A DNA stretch of 64,000 nucleotides. Origin: Adiantum capillus-veneris. Taxonomy: Eukaryota > Streptophyta > Polypodiopsida > Polypodiales > Pteridaceae. This document shows positions 25,180-40,145 of this stretch, piece after piece (the first letter of the stretch is position 1; each line of letters begins with the position of its first letter). The position numbers and the translations under genes were made by a program. The notes under the pieces were generated by a model, which worked only from the letters and a program-made list of their open reading frames with translations, had not been told where the DNA came from and did not search any database. Location of the stretch: the NCBI GenBank assembly GCA_014529385.2, contig CM043958.1, positions 153,597,293 to 153,661,292 of the forward strand, given 5' to 3'.

Positions 25180-27394
25180 ACTTCAAGTACCATTGTCTTG
25201 ATGCTTGCTTTAGACCATACGAGCTCTTCTTTAATCTGCAAACCATTTTCTCCTTACCTTTTACATCATACCCCTTTGGTTGAAGCATGTAGATTTCCTC
25301 CTCTAAGTCACCATGAGGGAATGCCGTATTTACATCCATTTGCTCGAGATTTAGATCATGAGCAGCCACAAGGCTTAAGACAAGCCTAATTGAGTTCATT
25401 TTTACAACAGGAGAAAATATTTCATTGAAGTCAATACCTTTCTTTTGAGAAAAACCTTTTACCACAAGCCTAGACTTGTACCTTTTCTTCCCACCTTCTT
25501 CTTCCTTTAGCTTGTACACCCATTTGTTTTGAAGTGCCCGCTTACCTTTAGGAAACTCAACCAACCCCCATGTTTGGTTGCGATGTAGTGAGTCCATCTC
25601 CACTTGCATGCTCTTCATCCATTCTTCTTTGGATTCATGTTGCATAGCTTCTTCGTACGATTGCGGCTCTCCAGAATCTGAGATCAAGAGATGGTTGAAG
25701 GAAGGAACAAACCTTTCTGGAGGTCTACTTGCTCTTGTAGATCTTCGGGGAATAGGTTGAGGCTCCTCATTTGGTTGACGTTGTTGCACATTGTCACCGT
25801 TTGCAGTCCTTGATTCTTCACCGTCCTCAAGCTCCATGTACTCATCACCTGTTTCTTTTGTTTGTTTTCTTTCCAAGTAATCTTTGTACATATTTTGTTC
25901 GTTAAAAATTACATCCCTACTCCTTAAGATTTTACCATCTTCAGGATTCCATAGGCGATACACAAAGTCTCCTTCTCCATAGCCAATGAAGAAACACTTT
26001 TTGGACTTTGCATCTAACTTTGATCTTAGGCTTCTATCTATGTGCATGAAAGCCTCACACCCAAACACTTTGAGAAATGCATAATTCACCGGTTTACCTG
26101 TCCATGCCTCTTCTGGAACTCCCCCATCCAATGCCGTTGAGGGTGACCGATTGATTAAGTACACAGACGTACTTACAGCTTCTGCCCAAAGCTCAAGCGG
26201 TAGGCCTGCATGTAGCCGCATGCTTCGTGCTCGTTCCATGATTGTCCTGTTCATCCTTTCCAAAATCCCATTTTGTTGAGGTGTCCTTGGGGTTGTCCTT
26301 TGCCTCCGAATGCCATTGCTAGCACAAAAGCTTTCAAAAGCTTGGCTGCAATATTCGCCTCCATTGTCGGATCTGAGGCATTTAACCTTGGTACTTGTTT
26401 CATTCTCCACAAAGGCTTTCCACCTTTGAAATATGGAAAATACATCGGATTTATTCTTCATGACATAAACCCATGTTTTTCTAGTCGCATCGTCTATGAA
26501 TGTTACATAGTACAATGAACCACCAAGTGATGGTGTACTTGCAGGACCCCAAACATCAGAATGAACCAACTCAAGTTTTTTATTTTTTCTTTCATTTCCT
26601 GGTTTTTCAAATTTTACCCTCTTTTGTTTACCATAAACACAATCTTCACATAACTCTAAGTCCACTTCTTTCAAACCTGGTAGAAGCTTCTTTGTTTGAA
26701 GGATTTGCATTTTTTTGGCACTCATATGCCCAAGTCGGTAGTACCACACCGCACTGTCAACTTCTGTAGTTGCTGCACAAGCTGAAGGTTGCGTGCTAAC
26801 AGTACACAAGTAAAGTGTACCGACTTTTTCTCCCTTGGCAACCACCAAAGATCCCTTTGAGATCTTCCACCGTTTGTTTCCGAATGCAATTTTGTGACCT
26901 TCATCGTCCAATTGTCCTATAGAGATCAATTTTTTGCAAAGAGAAGGAACATGCCTAACATCTTTAAGCTTCCATTCATTTTTGTTAGCAGTTTTGACAG
27001 AAACTGTACCTTTGCCGACAATCTCACAAGCTTCGTCATCTCCCCAGTATACATACCCAAAATTACCTTTGGTGTAGTCTTGGAAATGTTGCTTGTGTGG
27101 TATCGCATGGAATGAAGCCCCGGAATATACTATCCAGGAATTAGACACATTGTCTAATGAGAGAATTAGAGCATCTTGCTCTACTTTACCTGCCACATTG
27201 GCCTCCGATGTTGGCTTGTTGTCTTGAGACTCTGTCTCCTTCTTCTTCTTGGACCAACAATCCTTCTTGACATGGCCCTTCTTGATGCAGTTCCAACATT
27301 CAAGAACTGACTTTGTGCGTGACTTGCTCCGCCTTGAGCGATCACGACCCTTTTGGTTTTTGAACCTCTCCTTAGGCCTTCCTCTTGTTTCCAC
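25070..27394 (-). CDS. Copia 2 gag end, protease, integrase and RT N-terminus (774 codons, defective)
   Basis: Domains in order: zinc knuckle CWNCIKKGHVKKDC (codons ~33-46); protease with 'SWIVYSGASFHA' (~86), where the usual catalytic Asp is Tyr; integrase zinc region 'VWYYRLGHMS' (the first His of HHCC appears to be Tyr) and CEDC, then the D,D,E core ('HSDVWGP', 'LRSDNGGEY', 'QQNGILERMNRT'); the GKP and 'FGCEAFMHI' integrase C-terminus; RT to 'MDVNTAFPHGDLEEEIYM' and 'YGLKQASRQWY'. It ends in a frameshift before YVDD. Copia polyproteins are normally about 1300 residues, with Gag joined. Here a TGA at about 27418 separates Gag. The protease defect makes self-processing unlikely. The ORF starts at an internal Met, not a true start. 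Confidence 0.93.
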   Translation of the reverse strand: METRGRPKERFKNQKGRDRSRRSKSRTKSVLECWNCIKKGHVKKDCWSKKKKETESQDNKPTSEANVAGKVEQDALILSLDNVSNSWIVYSGASFHAIPHKQHFQDYTKGNFGYVYWGDDEACEIVGKGTVSVKTANKNEWKLKDVRHVPSLCKKLISIGQLDDEGHKIAFGNKRWKISKGSLVVAKGEKVGTLYLCTVSTQPSACAATTEVDSAVWYYRLGHMSAKKMQILQTKKLLPGLKEVDLELCEDCVYGKQKRVKFEKPGNERKNKKLELVHSDVWGPASTPSLGGSLYYVTFIDDATRKTWVYVMKNKSDVFSIFQRWKAFVENETSTKVKCLRSDNGGEYCSQAFESFCASNGIRRQRTTPRTPQQNGILERMNRTIMERARSMRLHAGLPLELWAEAVSTSVYLINRSPSTALDGGVPEEAWTGKPVNYAFLKVFGCEAFMHIDRSLRSKLDAKSKKCFFIGYGEGDFVYRLWNPEDGKILRSRDVIFNEQNMYKDYLERKQTKETGDEYMELEDGEESRTANGDNVQQRQPNEEPQPIPRRSTRASRPPERFVPSFNHLLISDSGEPQSYEEAMQHESKEEWMKSMQVEMDSLHRNQTWGLVEFPKGKRALQNKWVYKLKEEEGGKKRYKSRLVVKGFSQKKGIDFNEIFSPVVKMNSIRLVLSLVAAHDLNLEQMDVNTAFPHGDLEEEIYMLQPKGYDVKGKEKMVCRLKKSSYGLKQASRQWYLKFDRWMLDHGFTRCNSDHCIYTKNLGDGEIHHPNVVC

Positions 27395-27418
27395 TGATAG
27401 TGCAGCACTTGATGATTC

Positions 27419-27991
27419 TCATGTGCCTCTCCTTCGCATTTCCTCGCTTAGGAGAACACCCACAACATCATCAAACTTAAGAGTATTTGTGCCAAAGATA
27501 GAATTACTTACAGCCATCACAAGGCTGTCCCAACTATCCGGTAGAGATGATAGTATAAGGAGAGCTCGCACTTCGTCATCGAAATTGATTTTCACTGATC
27601 GAAGTTGACTTATGTTTGTGTTAAAGTCATTTAGGTGTTCTGCAACTGAACCATTCTCTGCCATCTTTAGATTGGTCAAACGCTTCATAAGAAATACCTT
27701 ATTGGATGCCGATGGTTTCTCGTAGAAGTCGTCAAGTGACTTCATCAAGTCCTCCGTGGTCTTCATCTCCGAAACATTGAAGGCCACCGTTGACGCCAAG
27801 CTTAACCGGATTGTTCCCAGTGCCTTTCGATCAAGGACAATCCATGCTTCATCTGCCATTGTTGCGGGCTTCTTCGCAAGACCGCCTAGTGGCAAATAGA
27901 GGTCCTTCTGGTAGAGATAGTCTTCAATCTGCATTTTCCAATGTTGGTAGTTTTTGCCGTTGAACTTCTCAATCTTGAGCTTCCCTTTCTC

Positions 27992-27997
<6 letters not shown>
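27419..27997 (-). CDS. Copia 2 Gag (192 codons)
   Basis: UBN2-type Gag of Ty1/copia elements: an early 'KIEKFNGKNYQHWKMQIEDY' block, then 'NKVFLMKRLTNLKMAENGSV', 'HLNDFNTNISQL' and 'LLILSSLPDSWD'. It assembles the virus-like particle. The frame is the same as the pol frame downstream, and an in-frame TGA ends it after 'RRRGT', so Gag and Pol were once continuous. The ATG lies at the edge of the truncated 5' LTR, which means the normal leader has been lost. Confidence 0.9.
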
Positions 27998-28752
<755 letters not shown>

Positions 28753-28757
28753 TGGCA

Positions 28758-29502
28758 ATAGGTTTGCAATCCTCAAGTCTAAACTTACATAGCAATGTCT
28801 CTATGTAACTTTTTTGACACAAGGCATTACCACCATTATATTGTTTAAACCGAATCCCCAAATAATGATGCCACAACCCCAAATCTTTCATCTTGAAAAT
28901 AGCATTCAAATCAGCCTTAAATTTAGCAATATGTTTCTCATTTGGTTAAGTGATCAGCAAATCATTTACATAAAGAACCACAATGAGAAGTACATCACCC
29001 TCTTGCTTTACATACAATGTGCTTTCTGTTGGACTGTTACGAAAGCCTTGTTTGACCAAATGAGTTCATACCAAGCACGAGGAGATTGCTTCAACCCATA
29101 CAAAGCCTTCTTACATCTGCACACTGTGTCCTCTTGTCCTTTCTTGACAAAACCGTAAGGCTGCATTACATAAACTTCCTCAAAAATGTCACCATTCAAG
29201 AGAGCAGTAACAATGTCTGATTGATGTACATCCCAACCAAAATGAGCTGCCAATGCACATATAAAATGCACAGTAGTCATACGACAAGTGGGAGAAAAAG
29301 TCTCTTCATAATCTATGACTTTTTGCTGTGCATAACCCTTTGCAACAAGTCGAGCCTTATGGCGATCAATCTCACCATCCGGCTTGCGTTTCAACTTGTA
29401 AACCCACTTTGTACCAATGGCCTTTTTGCCAGGAGGCAAATTACATAAAGTCCATGTGTCATTTTCTATAAGTGCATCATATTCTAATTGCATGGCAGCC
29501 AT
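28758..29502 (-). pseudogene. Copia 1 reverse transcriptase, upstream part
   Basis: Carries 'GTKWVYKLKRKPDGEIDRHKA', 'ARLVAKGYAQ', 'DYEETFSP' and 'KKALYGLKQSPRAWY', all diagnostic for copia RT. The catalytic box near 28950 reads YVND rather than YVDD. A stop at about 29008 and a frame change precede it. Copia 2 interrupts the domain at 28753. Confidence 0.88.
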
Positions 29503-29517
29503 CCAATTTTCTGAATT

Positions 29518-30982
29518 CTATGCTTCATCAAAAGACAAAGGTTCCTCAACATCATGTAAGCTAGACATAGCCAAAGCGTAACAATCTGATGCATAAGATG
29601 CTTGGCGAGAGCGTGAACGAGTACGACTAGACAAAGATGCATCCAATTTACTGTCACGCAAGGTATGCACCAACCATTTTGGCATACCTCTAGCCTGCAC
29701 ATTTTCAGCCCTTTCCTCATCAAGTACATCATGAGCATTTGCATTAGTAATAGGCTGATCTATAACATTTTCAAAAACCCCCATAGGCTATACATTTGCC
29801 TCATTGGAATTTACATTCGTATTTCCACCACTAAAAAGAGGCAACAAAGTGTCATAAATGTCCTGTGACCTCACAATACTGTCTCTAGTACATGATAGCA
29901 AGGGCTGAACAGAATCTTCCACAAACACTACATCCCGTGAAACCAGAATATGCTTTGTTTGTGGATGATACAACCTGTAACCTTTGCTTTCAGCATTATA
30001 ACCAACAAAATTACATTTGACAGCTTTATCATCTAGTTTTCTGCGCTATGTTTGTGGCACCAAAGCATATGCCAAACAACCAAAAACACGCATGTGCTCA
30101 ATAGAAGGCTTTCTATCATGGCATGCTTCATATGGAGTAATAGACATCAAAGCTTTTGTAGGACACCTATTAAGTACATAAGTGGCACACATGGTGGCCT
30201 CAAGCCAAAAAGAATGCGGCAAAGCTTGACTTTTGACCGTACATCGTGCCATTTCCGTAAGTAAACTGTTTTTCCTCTCAGCAACACCATTTTGCTAAGG
30301 TGTATAAGGCGCTATATATTGGTCTTTTATCCCATGACTAGCTAGAAATGCCCTAAATTCATGAGACATAAACTCCCCCCCTCGATCGGAACGGAGGGTG
30401 CCCATAGTACATTTCGATACATTTTCAGCCATAGCCAAAAATTGTTTGAAGCACGTAAAAACTTTGGACTTTGCTTTAAGCGGAAATACCCATGCATGCT
30501 TGGAGTAATCATCAATAAAAGTCACAAAGTACAGGTAATTGCCCAAGCACGGAGTTTGCATGGGCCCACAAACATCATTATGCACAAGCGGCAACCTGCA
30601 TGTGGCCCTAACTAAACCATCCTTTGGAAACTTAGAACGCTGCATTTTACCCAAAAGTACAGCCTTCACAAACATGTTTGATAGGTGCTTCAAGAGACGG
30701 CAAAAAAGCAACCAAATCAGATTTCTGCAAATGCAACGAACAAGCAAAATTCAAATGCCCAAATCGTGCATGCCACAGTTTTGCATCTGAAATAGCCCTT
30801 AAACCTGCAATTGCATTTGCAAAATTTTGTCCACACTTGTCATACAAAGTGAGCTTATTCAGTGCACGGCACAAAAGGCTAGATGAAACAATTTCATCAC
30901 CAAAACCGAAATCATGAACTATACATCTGTAATCCACAAATTTGACTACAAGTCCAAGTCTAGCAAGTGCAGATACAAACAA
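29518..30982 (-). pseudogene. Copia 1 protease end, integrase and linker
   Basis: From right to left: the end of protease and the integrase zinc region 'KLWHARFGHLNF...CEGCTFG' (HHCC intact), then the core with 'VHNDVCGPMQTP', 'LRSDRGGEF' and, after a stop near 30295, 'QNGVAERKN'. 'FGCLAYALVP' follows, and finally a linker with Arg/Ser-rich words. Frameshifts separate 30982-30647, 30747-30295, 30252-30046 and 29784-29518. It would have inserted the cDNA copy. Confidence 0.85.
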
Positions 30983-31016
30983 AAGATTCTTCTTGATTCC
31001 AGGTGCATAAAGTGCA

Positions 31017-32003
31017 TCAACAAGTGTGAAAGAACTGCTTGATCAAGTGATCATTAGATTTACAATAATGGCAACACATCTTCTTTTTGCCCTTATCACT
31101 AGAATTGCCAGACGAATTGTTGCGAACAGAAGCATTAGGAATAGAAGTTTTGCCACTCGCAGCTGAACCATAAGAAGTGGTTGCATTGTTGTTACCACCC
31201 TTTCTTTGAGAAGCAATAAAAGCTTGTTCAACTTCACGCTGCCTAGTCCTGTTTTTTCTGGAAAGTGACTCTTGCGACAACAATGTCCTGTTGTTACCAC
31301 CCTTTCTTTGAGAAGCAATAAAAGCCTGTTCAACTTCACACTGCCTAGTCCTGTTTTTTCTGGAAAGTGACTCTTGCGACAACAATGTGCATAATGCATC
31401 AAACTTGACAACTTCAGGATTTCCTTGGGTCATAAGTCTCCAAGTACTAGCAAAAGTGTGGTAAGAATCTGGTAAGGCATCAAGAACTGTCTACACAAGG
31501 GAACTGTTTGAAATGACTTCACCTGCAGAAATAAGTTGCTCATTGATATCCTTGACACCAGCAAGGAAAGTGTCCATATCATCTTCCTTATGCATAATCT
31601 TCGATTCCAGCTCTTTACGCAGCAAAGCAATTTTAGCCTCATTGCGGCTTGCATAAAGACCTACTAGTATATCCCAAGCCTGTTTTCCAGATTTCACTAA
31701 ACGAACGTGAGGAGTAATGGTCCGCTTCACAGACAATGCAATCAAAGCATGAGCCTACGCATCCTTTACATCCCAACAAGATTTCTCTACTGTAGGCAAA
31801 ACAACTCTAATAGCAACAATCCTTGCAGCAAGACCTGCAACATCCTCAACATCGCCTACATCCTCAAAACTAGGACATATATCAATGCCCTGCACAATAT
31901 TCCAGACGCCCTTTGATGCAAGAACATGTCGGATCATATAAGCCCACATAGGGTAATTGTCCCCATCCAACCTGGCCTCAGCAGCAACAAACATCTTGAA
32001 CAC
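31017..32003 (-). pseudogene. Copia 1 Gag
   Basis: Starts with 'LDGDNYPMWAYMIRHVL', as in retrofit/Tork-type copia Gag, and continues with 'WDILVGLYASRNEAKIALLRKELESKI' in pieces at 31745-31491 and 31433-31017. A 105-bp segment is tandemly repeated at about 31190-31400, so the word 'LLSQESLSRKNRTRQ' occurs twice. A zinc knuckle-like CCHYCKSNDHLIKQF follows at the C-terminus. Stops and frameshifts make it non-functional. Confidence 0.85.
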
Positions 32004-32371
32004 ATCTGTGTTGTTCAGCCATGGTAACTGCTACACCTGATGTGAAAATTGCCCAAAAAGAGGAGAAACAAAGCGGGAACAACACGTGATATATAGCACA
32101 AACTATAGAAGACTGTTAGGGACCTGTTATGCAGAAAAAGGCACTGACATAAATTTTGCACAAAATGACAAAATTGCATGTGCAAACCAGCCTGTAGTGG
32201 AAGCCTGTAGTGGAAACGGAGGCTGAAATGAGCCCGAATAAAAAAGATGAGCAGACTGAGTTCCACGAGCTAACCCAAAATATTTGTTGACCTGCGAATG
32301 CTTGCCAAACCTGATTGAAATTGAAGAAAGTGAGCAGGAGTGTAGCGACTAAGCCCGAGAGAACGCAACCT

Positions 32372-32383
32372 GCTCTGATACCA
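32372..32383 (-). promoter_or_regulatory. Copia 1 primer binding site (tRNA-iMet type)
   Basis: The minus strand reads TGGTATCAGAGC two bases inside the 5' LTR (32386-32612), which fixes the element's orientation. Confidence 0.92.
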
Positions 32384-32612
32384 ATTGTTGGAATTAGGGT
32401 TGCAGAGAAACGCACATAAGCTTGGAGAAGACGAAGAAAGCTCAAGGAACACAAGTGAGAGTGTATTACTTAGTGTGCAATGGAAAGATAGATAGCCCTA
32501 GAGTGATGTGCGTATATACAATGCATGGGGGAAAAACCTCCTAAAGAGGGGAAAAATGCCCCGGTGGTCCTAGTGTGTTCACACACATCACTACCACATG
32601 TATATAGTAACA

Positions 32613-33660
32613 TGTCATGCCTTTTGGCTTGACCAATGCACCAACCACATTTAACCGCTTGATGGAGAAGCTATTCAGGCCTCAACGAACCTTTACTAGA
32701 GTGTTCTTTGATGATATAATCATTTACTCTAATTCATTAGACGAACACAAGCAACACGTCTAGGTAATATTTCAAGTTTGACGAGAGAATAAGCTTTATA
32801 TAAATCGAAAGAAAAGTGAATTTTTCTTACAAGAGATTCAATATATAGGTCACATTATCTCTCAAGATGGCATCCAAATGGATCCATCAAAGTTAGAGGT
32901 AATAAAAGGATGGCCTAATCCAAGGAATCTGCATGAACTAAGAAGCTTTATAGGTATGTGTGCATACTATAGACGCTTCATAGAAAAGTTCTCATAAATC
33001 GTGGACCATTACATGACCTAACAAAGAAAAATGTTAGGTATATATGGTCCACCAAGGAGAATAATACTTTCGAAAAGCTTAAAGAGAAGCTTATCTCTCA
33101 ACCTGTGCTTATGCTACCGGATCTCTCAAAACCATTTGAGGTCCAATGCGACGCTTGTGGTGATTGCCTTGGAGCTATTTTGCTCCAAGAAGGGCACGTC
33201 ATAGCCTATGAAAGTCAAAGGCTTGACCCTATTGAGCAAACTAGGCATATATGAGAAGGAACTCTTAGCAGTTCTACATGCTCTAGATTTGTAGAAACAC
33301 TATTTATTGGGGACTCCTTTCATTCTGCGAACGGATCACTAAAGCCTTAAGTACTTCATCATGCAGACCAAGCTCTCTGACAAACAAATGAGGTGGAAAA
33401 ATTTTCTTTCGCAATTTCATTTTCATATTGCTCACATTGCTAGCAAGCATAATCAAGTGGCCGATGCACTCTCAAGACGACCGTACGAGAGTGAATGCGA
33501 TATCCATAGCAACTCACAATGATATATCTTCTATGATAGATGAGTATGCTATTGATCCCGATTTTAAAGATGTGATTTCAGCCCTTGCACTAGGGAAGAA
33601 GGAACAATCATTTACCCTACAAGATGTTTATCTTCTCTATGGCAATAGACTCTTACAATG
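32613..33660 (+). pseudogene. X1 reverse transcriptase (continued), RNase H and linker
   Basis: Continues from 22276 with 'MPFGLTNAP', 'FNRLMEKLF' and the catalytic context 'VFFDDIIIYS' (FFDD, the plant gypsy variant of YxDD), then 'ELRSFIGMCAYYRRFI'. RNase H words are 'IYEKELLAVLHAL' and 'LRTDH*SLKYF', followed by 'DALSRRP'. The linker 33428-33661 ends abruptly at 33656 and the next bases match the pre-LTR tract of X2, so all of integrase is missing. Several stops and shifts occur. Confidence 0.88.
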
Positions 33661-34027
33661 AATTCCTAGAGTAAGCAATTGTAAATATGTTTAAATGAAC
33701 AAAGTTTTTGTCTTATAAGACTCTCTTTTTCTTTATTTTTCACAAATGTTATTAAGTATGCATGCTTAGGATCATGTTCTGGAGACGACGTCTCCCGAAC
33801 ACCAAGTAGAGCTTGTCACTCTACTATGGCAGATTGATATGGACTAAAGTGCAAACATGCTTGCGACAGCTAAGTCTCTCAAGCACCAAATGGACTAGTC
33901 ATCCATTTTGGAATTGTGTCATAGGGTAAAATAGGGATCCTCTACCCGCTAGAAAACGGACTAATGACTAGGCTTTATCTTCTCTACCTCATAGTCGAGG
34001 ATGACTATGATTTCAAGAGAGAGGTAA

Positions 34028-35782
<1,755 letters not shown>

Positions 35783-36295
35783 CCAGCATGCTAGTTTCCC
35801 AGCTTTCTAGGAGAGCCTTGTGTTTAGGACATATGTGTTGTTGTTTTTAGGTATACTTATACACAAAAGAACATAACGGTTCAAAAGATAGCTGGCTTTA
35901 GACAAAGGACAATGATTAGCACAAAAACAGCTCAATCTTTGATTCATTTTTGTACATCATAGTGAGAATGAGATATCATTCTAGTGTTTTGTACATAAGA
36001 TAGTCAAGAACTACTTATTCTGAAGTGAAAGAGGTAGGTTCAACAGTGACGCACATCAGCTTAGCCAAAAAGATCCTAAGTAAAGATATAGTCCTCACTT
36101 GCATCTATATAAACAAGACAATAGATTTGTTAGCCTCGAATACGTATTGAAAGTGTCGACAAACCTATTAGTTGTTATCCATGTCCTACTTAAAACCTTT
36201 TTAACTTATACCTACCATCCATATAGTGTTAAATATCAGTAAAAATTCCATTCTTAGAACATTAAGCCACAAATGAAGGTGACATTTTTGTGTGT
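35783..36295. repeat. R1 dispersed repeat, copy 6 (partial)
   Basis: Resumes directly after the X1 3' LTR with 'cagctttctaggagagcc' and 'gagatatcattctagtg', ending near the (TG) words at 36290. X1 therefore appears to have inserted into or next to an R1 unit, but the left flank is too rearranged to show a target duplication. Confidence 0.7.
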
Positions 36296-37126
36296 GTAAA
36301 GCATCAAAACCAAATCAGTAAGTAGAATCCACCATCTTCTTTTCCATAAGTACCCTCAATAAGCAACCAAAACAACTAATGGTAGCATAAGCACAAGGTC
36401 TTGCATTGCTTAGATCAATATATCAAAAGTCCACTTCTCTCAAAAAGTCTCAAGCTCAGTAAAGTGAACAGGCTAGGACTTAAGTAAAACAAACAATGGA
36501 TTTATTAGAGAAAAGACCAGCAATAGCCATAGAAAAATCCTCATCCTATTTTGTGCCCAAGTCTTCCAATTATATAAAGAGAGAGGCATAAGCATGTAAC
36601 AGGTTCAAAGCTTAGTAAGAGCAAGAATGCAAGATTTAAAGTTAGAATGCAGTAAGTAACCCTGCAACAACGAAGGTTAGCAAGTATTTTAAGTTATCAG
36701 TAATTAGTATCAATAAAAACCAATTAGATCAGAAGCCATCCAAAAGCCATGTACTTCTAAGCAAAAGGAGCCCTTATCAAAAACTCATAACAGATAATAT
36801 AATCTAGAGCCTTATTAGTCAAAAGACCAGTGATAGCCAAAGAAAAATCCTCATCTAATTTTGTGCCCAAGTCTTTCCATAAGATTAAGACTGAGCCAAA
36901 AGTATGTATCAGGTTCAAAGTTTAGTAATCGTAGGAATACATGATCAAAGTTAGTATTCAATATCAAAGTATCCCTGCAACAACCAAGGTTAGCAAATAT
37001 TACTTATTCAAGTTACCAGTAATTATTATCAATAAAAACGAATTAGAATAGAAGCCAAACAGGTAAATTTTCAATGTGGTAAATTAAACAGCACCCAGTT
37101 GATGGTAACTTTGAACAATAAATAGA

Positions 37127-37128
<2 letters not shown>
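36296..37128. repeat. Imperfect tandem repeat, about 310-bp unit
   Basis: Two diverged units, about 36500-36745 and 36815-37060, share words such as 'aaaaatcctcatc', 'ttttgtgcccaagtctt', 'gcaggttcaaag' and 'gtatcaataaaaac'. No gene is seen. Confidence 0.65.
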
Positions 37129-37176
<48 letters not shown>

Positions 37177-38042
37177 AACACACAAGCCCCTACACCAAGT
37201 CTAAGTGATGGAGGAGTAAAATCCCTCACCTTATTTTTATAGTGGAAGAGGTAGAGGTATGGGGAAAAAACCAGAAGCCCATCACTCATGAAAGTGCAAT
37301 AACCGCTTAGCACAGGTCCATTCAAAGACAGGATAGCCAGAAGTTAGGAGACCCGTCATCGCATTAAGGACACCATTCGGCGGATCCATGGGGTGGGAGA
37401 GAATGCAAGTGGCCAAGCAAAGCAGTAGAATAGATGAACAAGGGGGGCAGCTAGGTAGAAGACCACCGCAATGAGGGCGGGATGCACCATAACCGATGCT
37501 TGGTTTATGTCAGGAAGGAAAAATGAGAGCACCATATAATGATACTAAACTGGTTTAGTCTAACTCATTAAAAAGTGAGGTCAGTAAGGGGCAGGGGGGG
37601 CAGCTAGGTAGAAGACCACCGCAATGAGGGCGGGATGCACCATAACCGATGCTCGGTTTATGTCAGGAAGGAAATATGAGAGCACCATATAATGATACTA
37701 AACTGGTTTAGTCTAACTCATTAAAAAGTGAGGTCAGTAAGGGGCAGGAGAGGAGTCACCTGGTTAAGGGAAAGCATTGATCCCACAAGCAACCATTAGG
37801 AGTTAGATAATAGGCCAAGAGTAGAGTTACTCAGGAGGAGAGTGCAAGGTAAAGATAAATGGTAAACACCTATAAGTCAATAAATCCCCCAACTCAATAA
37901 AGCATATCAATCATTTATTGAGGGAAGTAAAAGGACAAGACTCGTAGTAAACCCCACATAAAAATATAACCAACAGTTCCATCATGCTCAGAATAAGCCA
38001 CTAATAGCATGAAGTAAGCATGTTGCAACTTAGTTTATTGCC

Positions 38043-38079
<37 letters not shown>

Positions 38080-38119
38080 GTTGGATGAAGCTTTAAATCA
38101 TCAATAGTTCAAGTGCCCA

Positions 38120-39291
38120 ATCCCAATAGGTTAAGTATAGATGTTAGTGTAGCTATATGTAGCTATCATAGTCAGATGATGCAGTGACCAAGCTTGTGTG
38201 TGCCCGCCCTAACCCATGCACCATACTCAATGAGTCGGCAATAGGCCCATTGAGTATGGGCCTACTACCTCATCAAGTTCATGAGAATAGAATAGTCAAG
38301 TCTGAAGTCAAAGAGCTGTATCATATCAAAAAATTCATGAGTCTCATTGGAGATATAAGTGACAATGTTAATAGAGAGAATTATACTCGAGTCGGAGTTT
38401 TAAGACTTTGTTAGCCATTAGAGAATAGTATGGATGTCGTTCATAGTCAGTCATAGAAGTTTTCCATGCTTTAACCAGTTTCTATGGATAGTCCTCAAAC
38501 GAACAGACCAACCAAGAGTAGTTCGTTTATAGGTAAAATGTTCCTAAAATCATAAGAATAAAAAAAATTACACAAGGGTGAGTAATTTTGGATTAACCTG
38601 CAACCTAAAACAAAAACCTAAAACTGGCAGAGTCGAAGACTATAATAATTGTGAGCATGTTTTCAATTTATAGACAAGGAAAAACCACCTAACACCTGTC
38701 AACTTAACAAGGAATTATAGACAGTGGGTCCATCAAAGCCTATAAACAAAAATCTATAAAGCCACGGTCCTAGTTTCCCGATTTTTAAAGAGAACTTTGT
38801 GTTTAGGACGTGTGTGTTGTTGTTTTTAGACTTATACTTAATACACAAAAGAACATAACAGTTCAAAAGATAGCTGGATTTAAACAAAGGACAATGAATA
38901 GCAAGAATGGGATATCATTCTAGTGTTTTGTACATAAGATAGTCAAGGACAGCTTATTCTGAAGTGAAAGAGGCACATTCGAGAGTGATGGACAACAACT
39001 TAGCCAAAAAAATCCTAAGTAAAGTTAGAGTCCTCACCTGAATCCATATAAATAAGACATCAGATTTGTTAGCCTTCAATACGTATTACAGGTGTCAACA
39101 AACCTATCAATTGTTATCCATGTCCTACTTAAAACATTTTTAACTTATGCCTACCATCCATGAAGTGTTAAAATATCAGCAAATATCCATTCTCAAAATA
39201 GTAAGCCACAGATGAAAGCGACATGTACATGTGTGTGTGTGCATGCGTGTGTGTGTGCACACACCTGCTCTAACCCATGCACCATACTCAA
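38120..39291. repeat. R1 dispersed repeat, copy 7 (most complete unit)
   Basis: Runs from the hairpin (38221-38267) through all modules to the next (TG) tract and the start of the next hairpin at about 39268, which gives a period near 1.05 kb. It is interrupted at 39291 by LARD 2. The right half of that second hairpin reappears at 41865. Confidence 0.75.
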
Positions 39292-40106
39292 TGACGAGCT
39301 TTGTCCTATGTTGGTGTGTATCTCCTCTATCTTATCGGAATGCATATGTGGCATAGAACCATGTGGTAGCATGTGGAAAAGGTACTTAAGGGTGTTGGTA
39401 CCCATGGGAGTCATTACTAGAGGGTGTGGACTCACCTAGACTTAGTTAATGGACCTCTAAAGTGGCCTAAAAGGTAACCCACGAGTTTTCAACTTGTAGG
39501 GGCTGATTTGGAATCCCTGTATGATGTCATCAGTGATGCCAAATGAGATGCCTAAGCCAGTATATATAATGAGAACTTTGTACACACTTTCTGTTGAATC
39601 AATCAATCTGGTTTTGCTTACACTCTACTCTATCTCCATTGCTCCACTCTATTGTGTATTTAACATTGTCATTGGCATGCATTAACACCATGAATGCTTC
39701 TCTCTCTAATCCACCTTGATCCTACAAGTGGTATCAGAGCTTGGGTGAGATTAGCATTCTCCAATCAATCTCCCTAATTGCACATCTCAATAATTGAGCC
39801 CTAACATATCCATGTGTGGGTACGTCCGTGGTAGACCCAAGAGGCCACTACCCTCCATGGATTAGACTGGTTTAGTTAAAGATAAGTAGGCTTCTTTAAT
39901 TAGCGATTAGTGTGTGTGCTTGCATTTGCATTTAGGTCGTATTTTTGTGTCAAATTCTTAGTAGTTTCCATTCTAAATTAATCTCCTCAACCTTAAGTTT
40001 GCCAAGCATCACTTACATCATCTTGAAGTGCAATCTGAGCTCTCTCCAATGAGCCCCTAAGCCCCTTAATCCGACACACCAATCTCACTTAATTTTCTTT
40101 CTAAAA

Positions 40107-40145
<39 letters not shown>

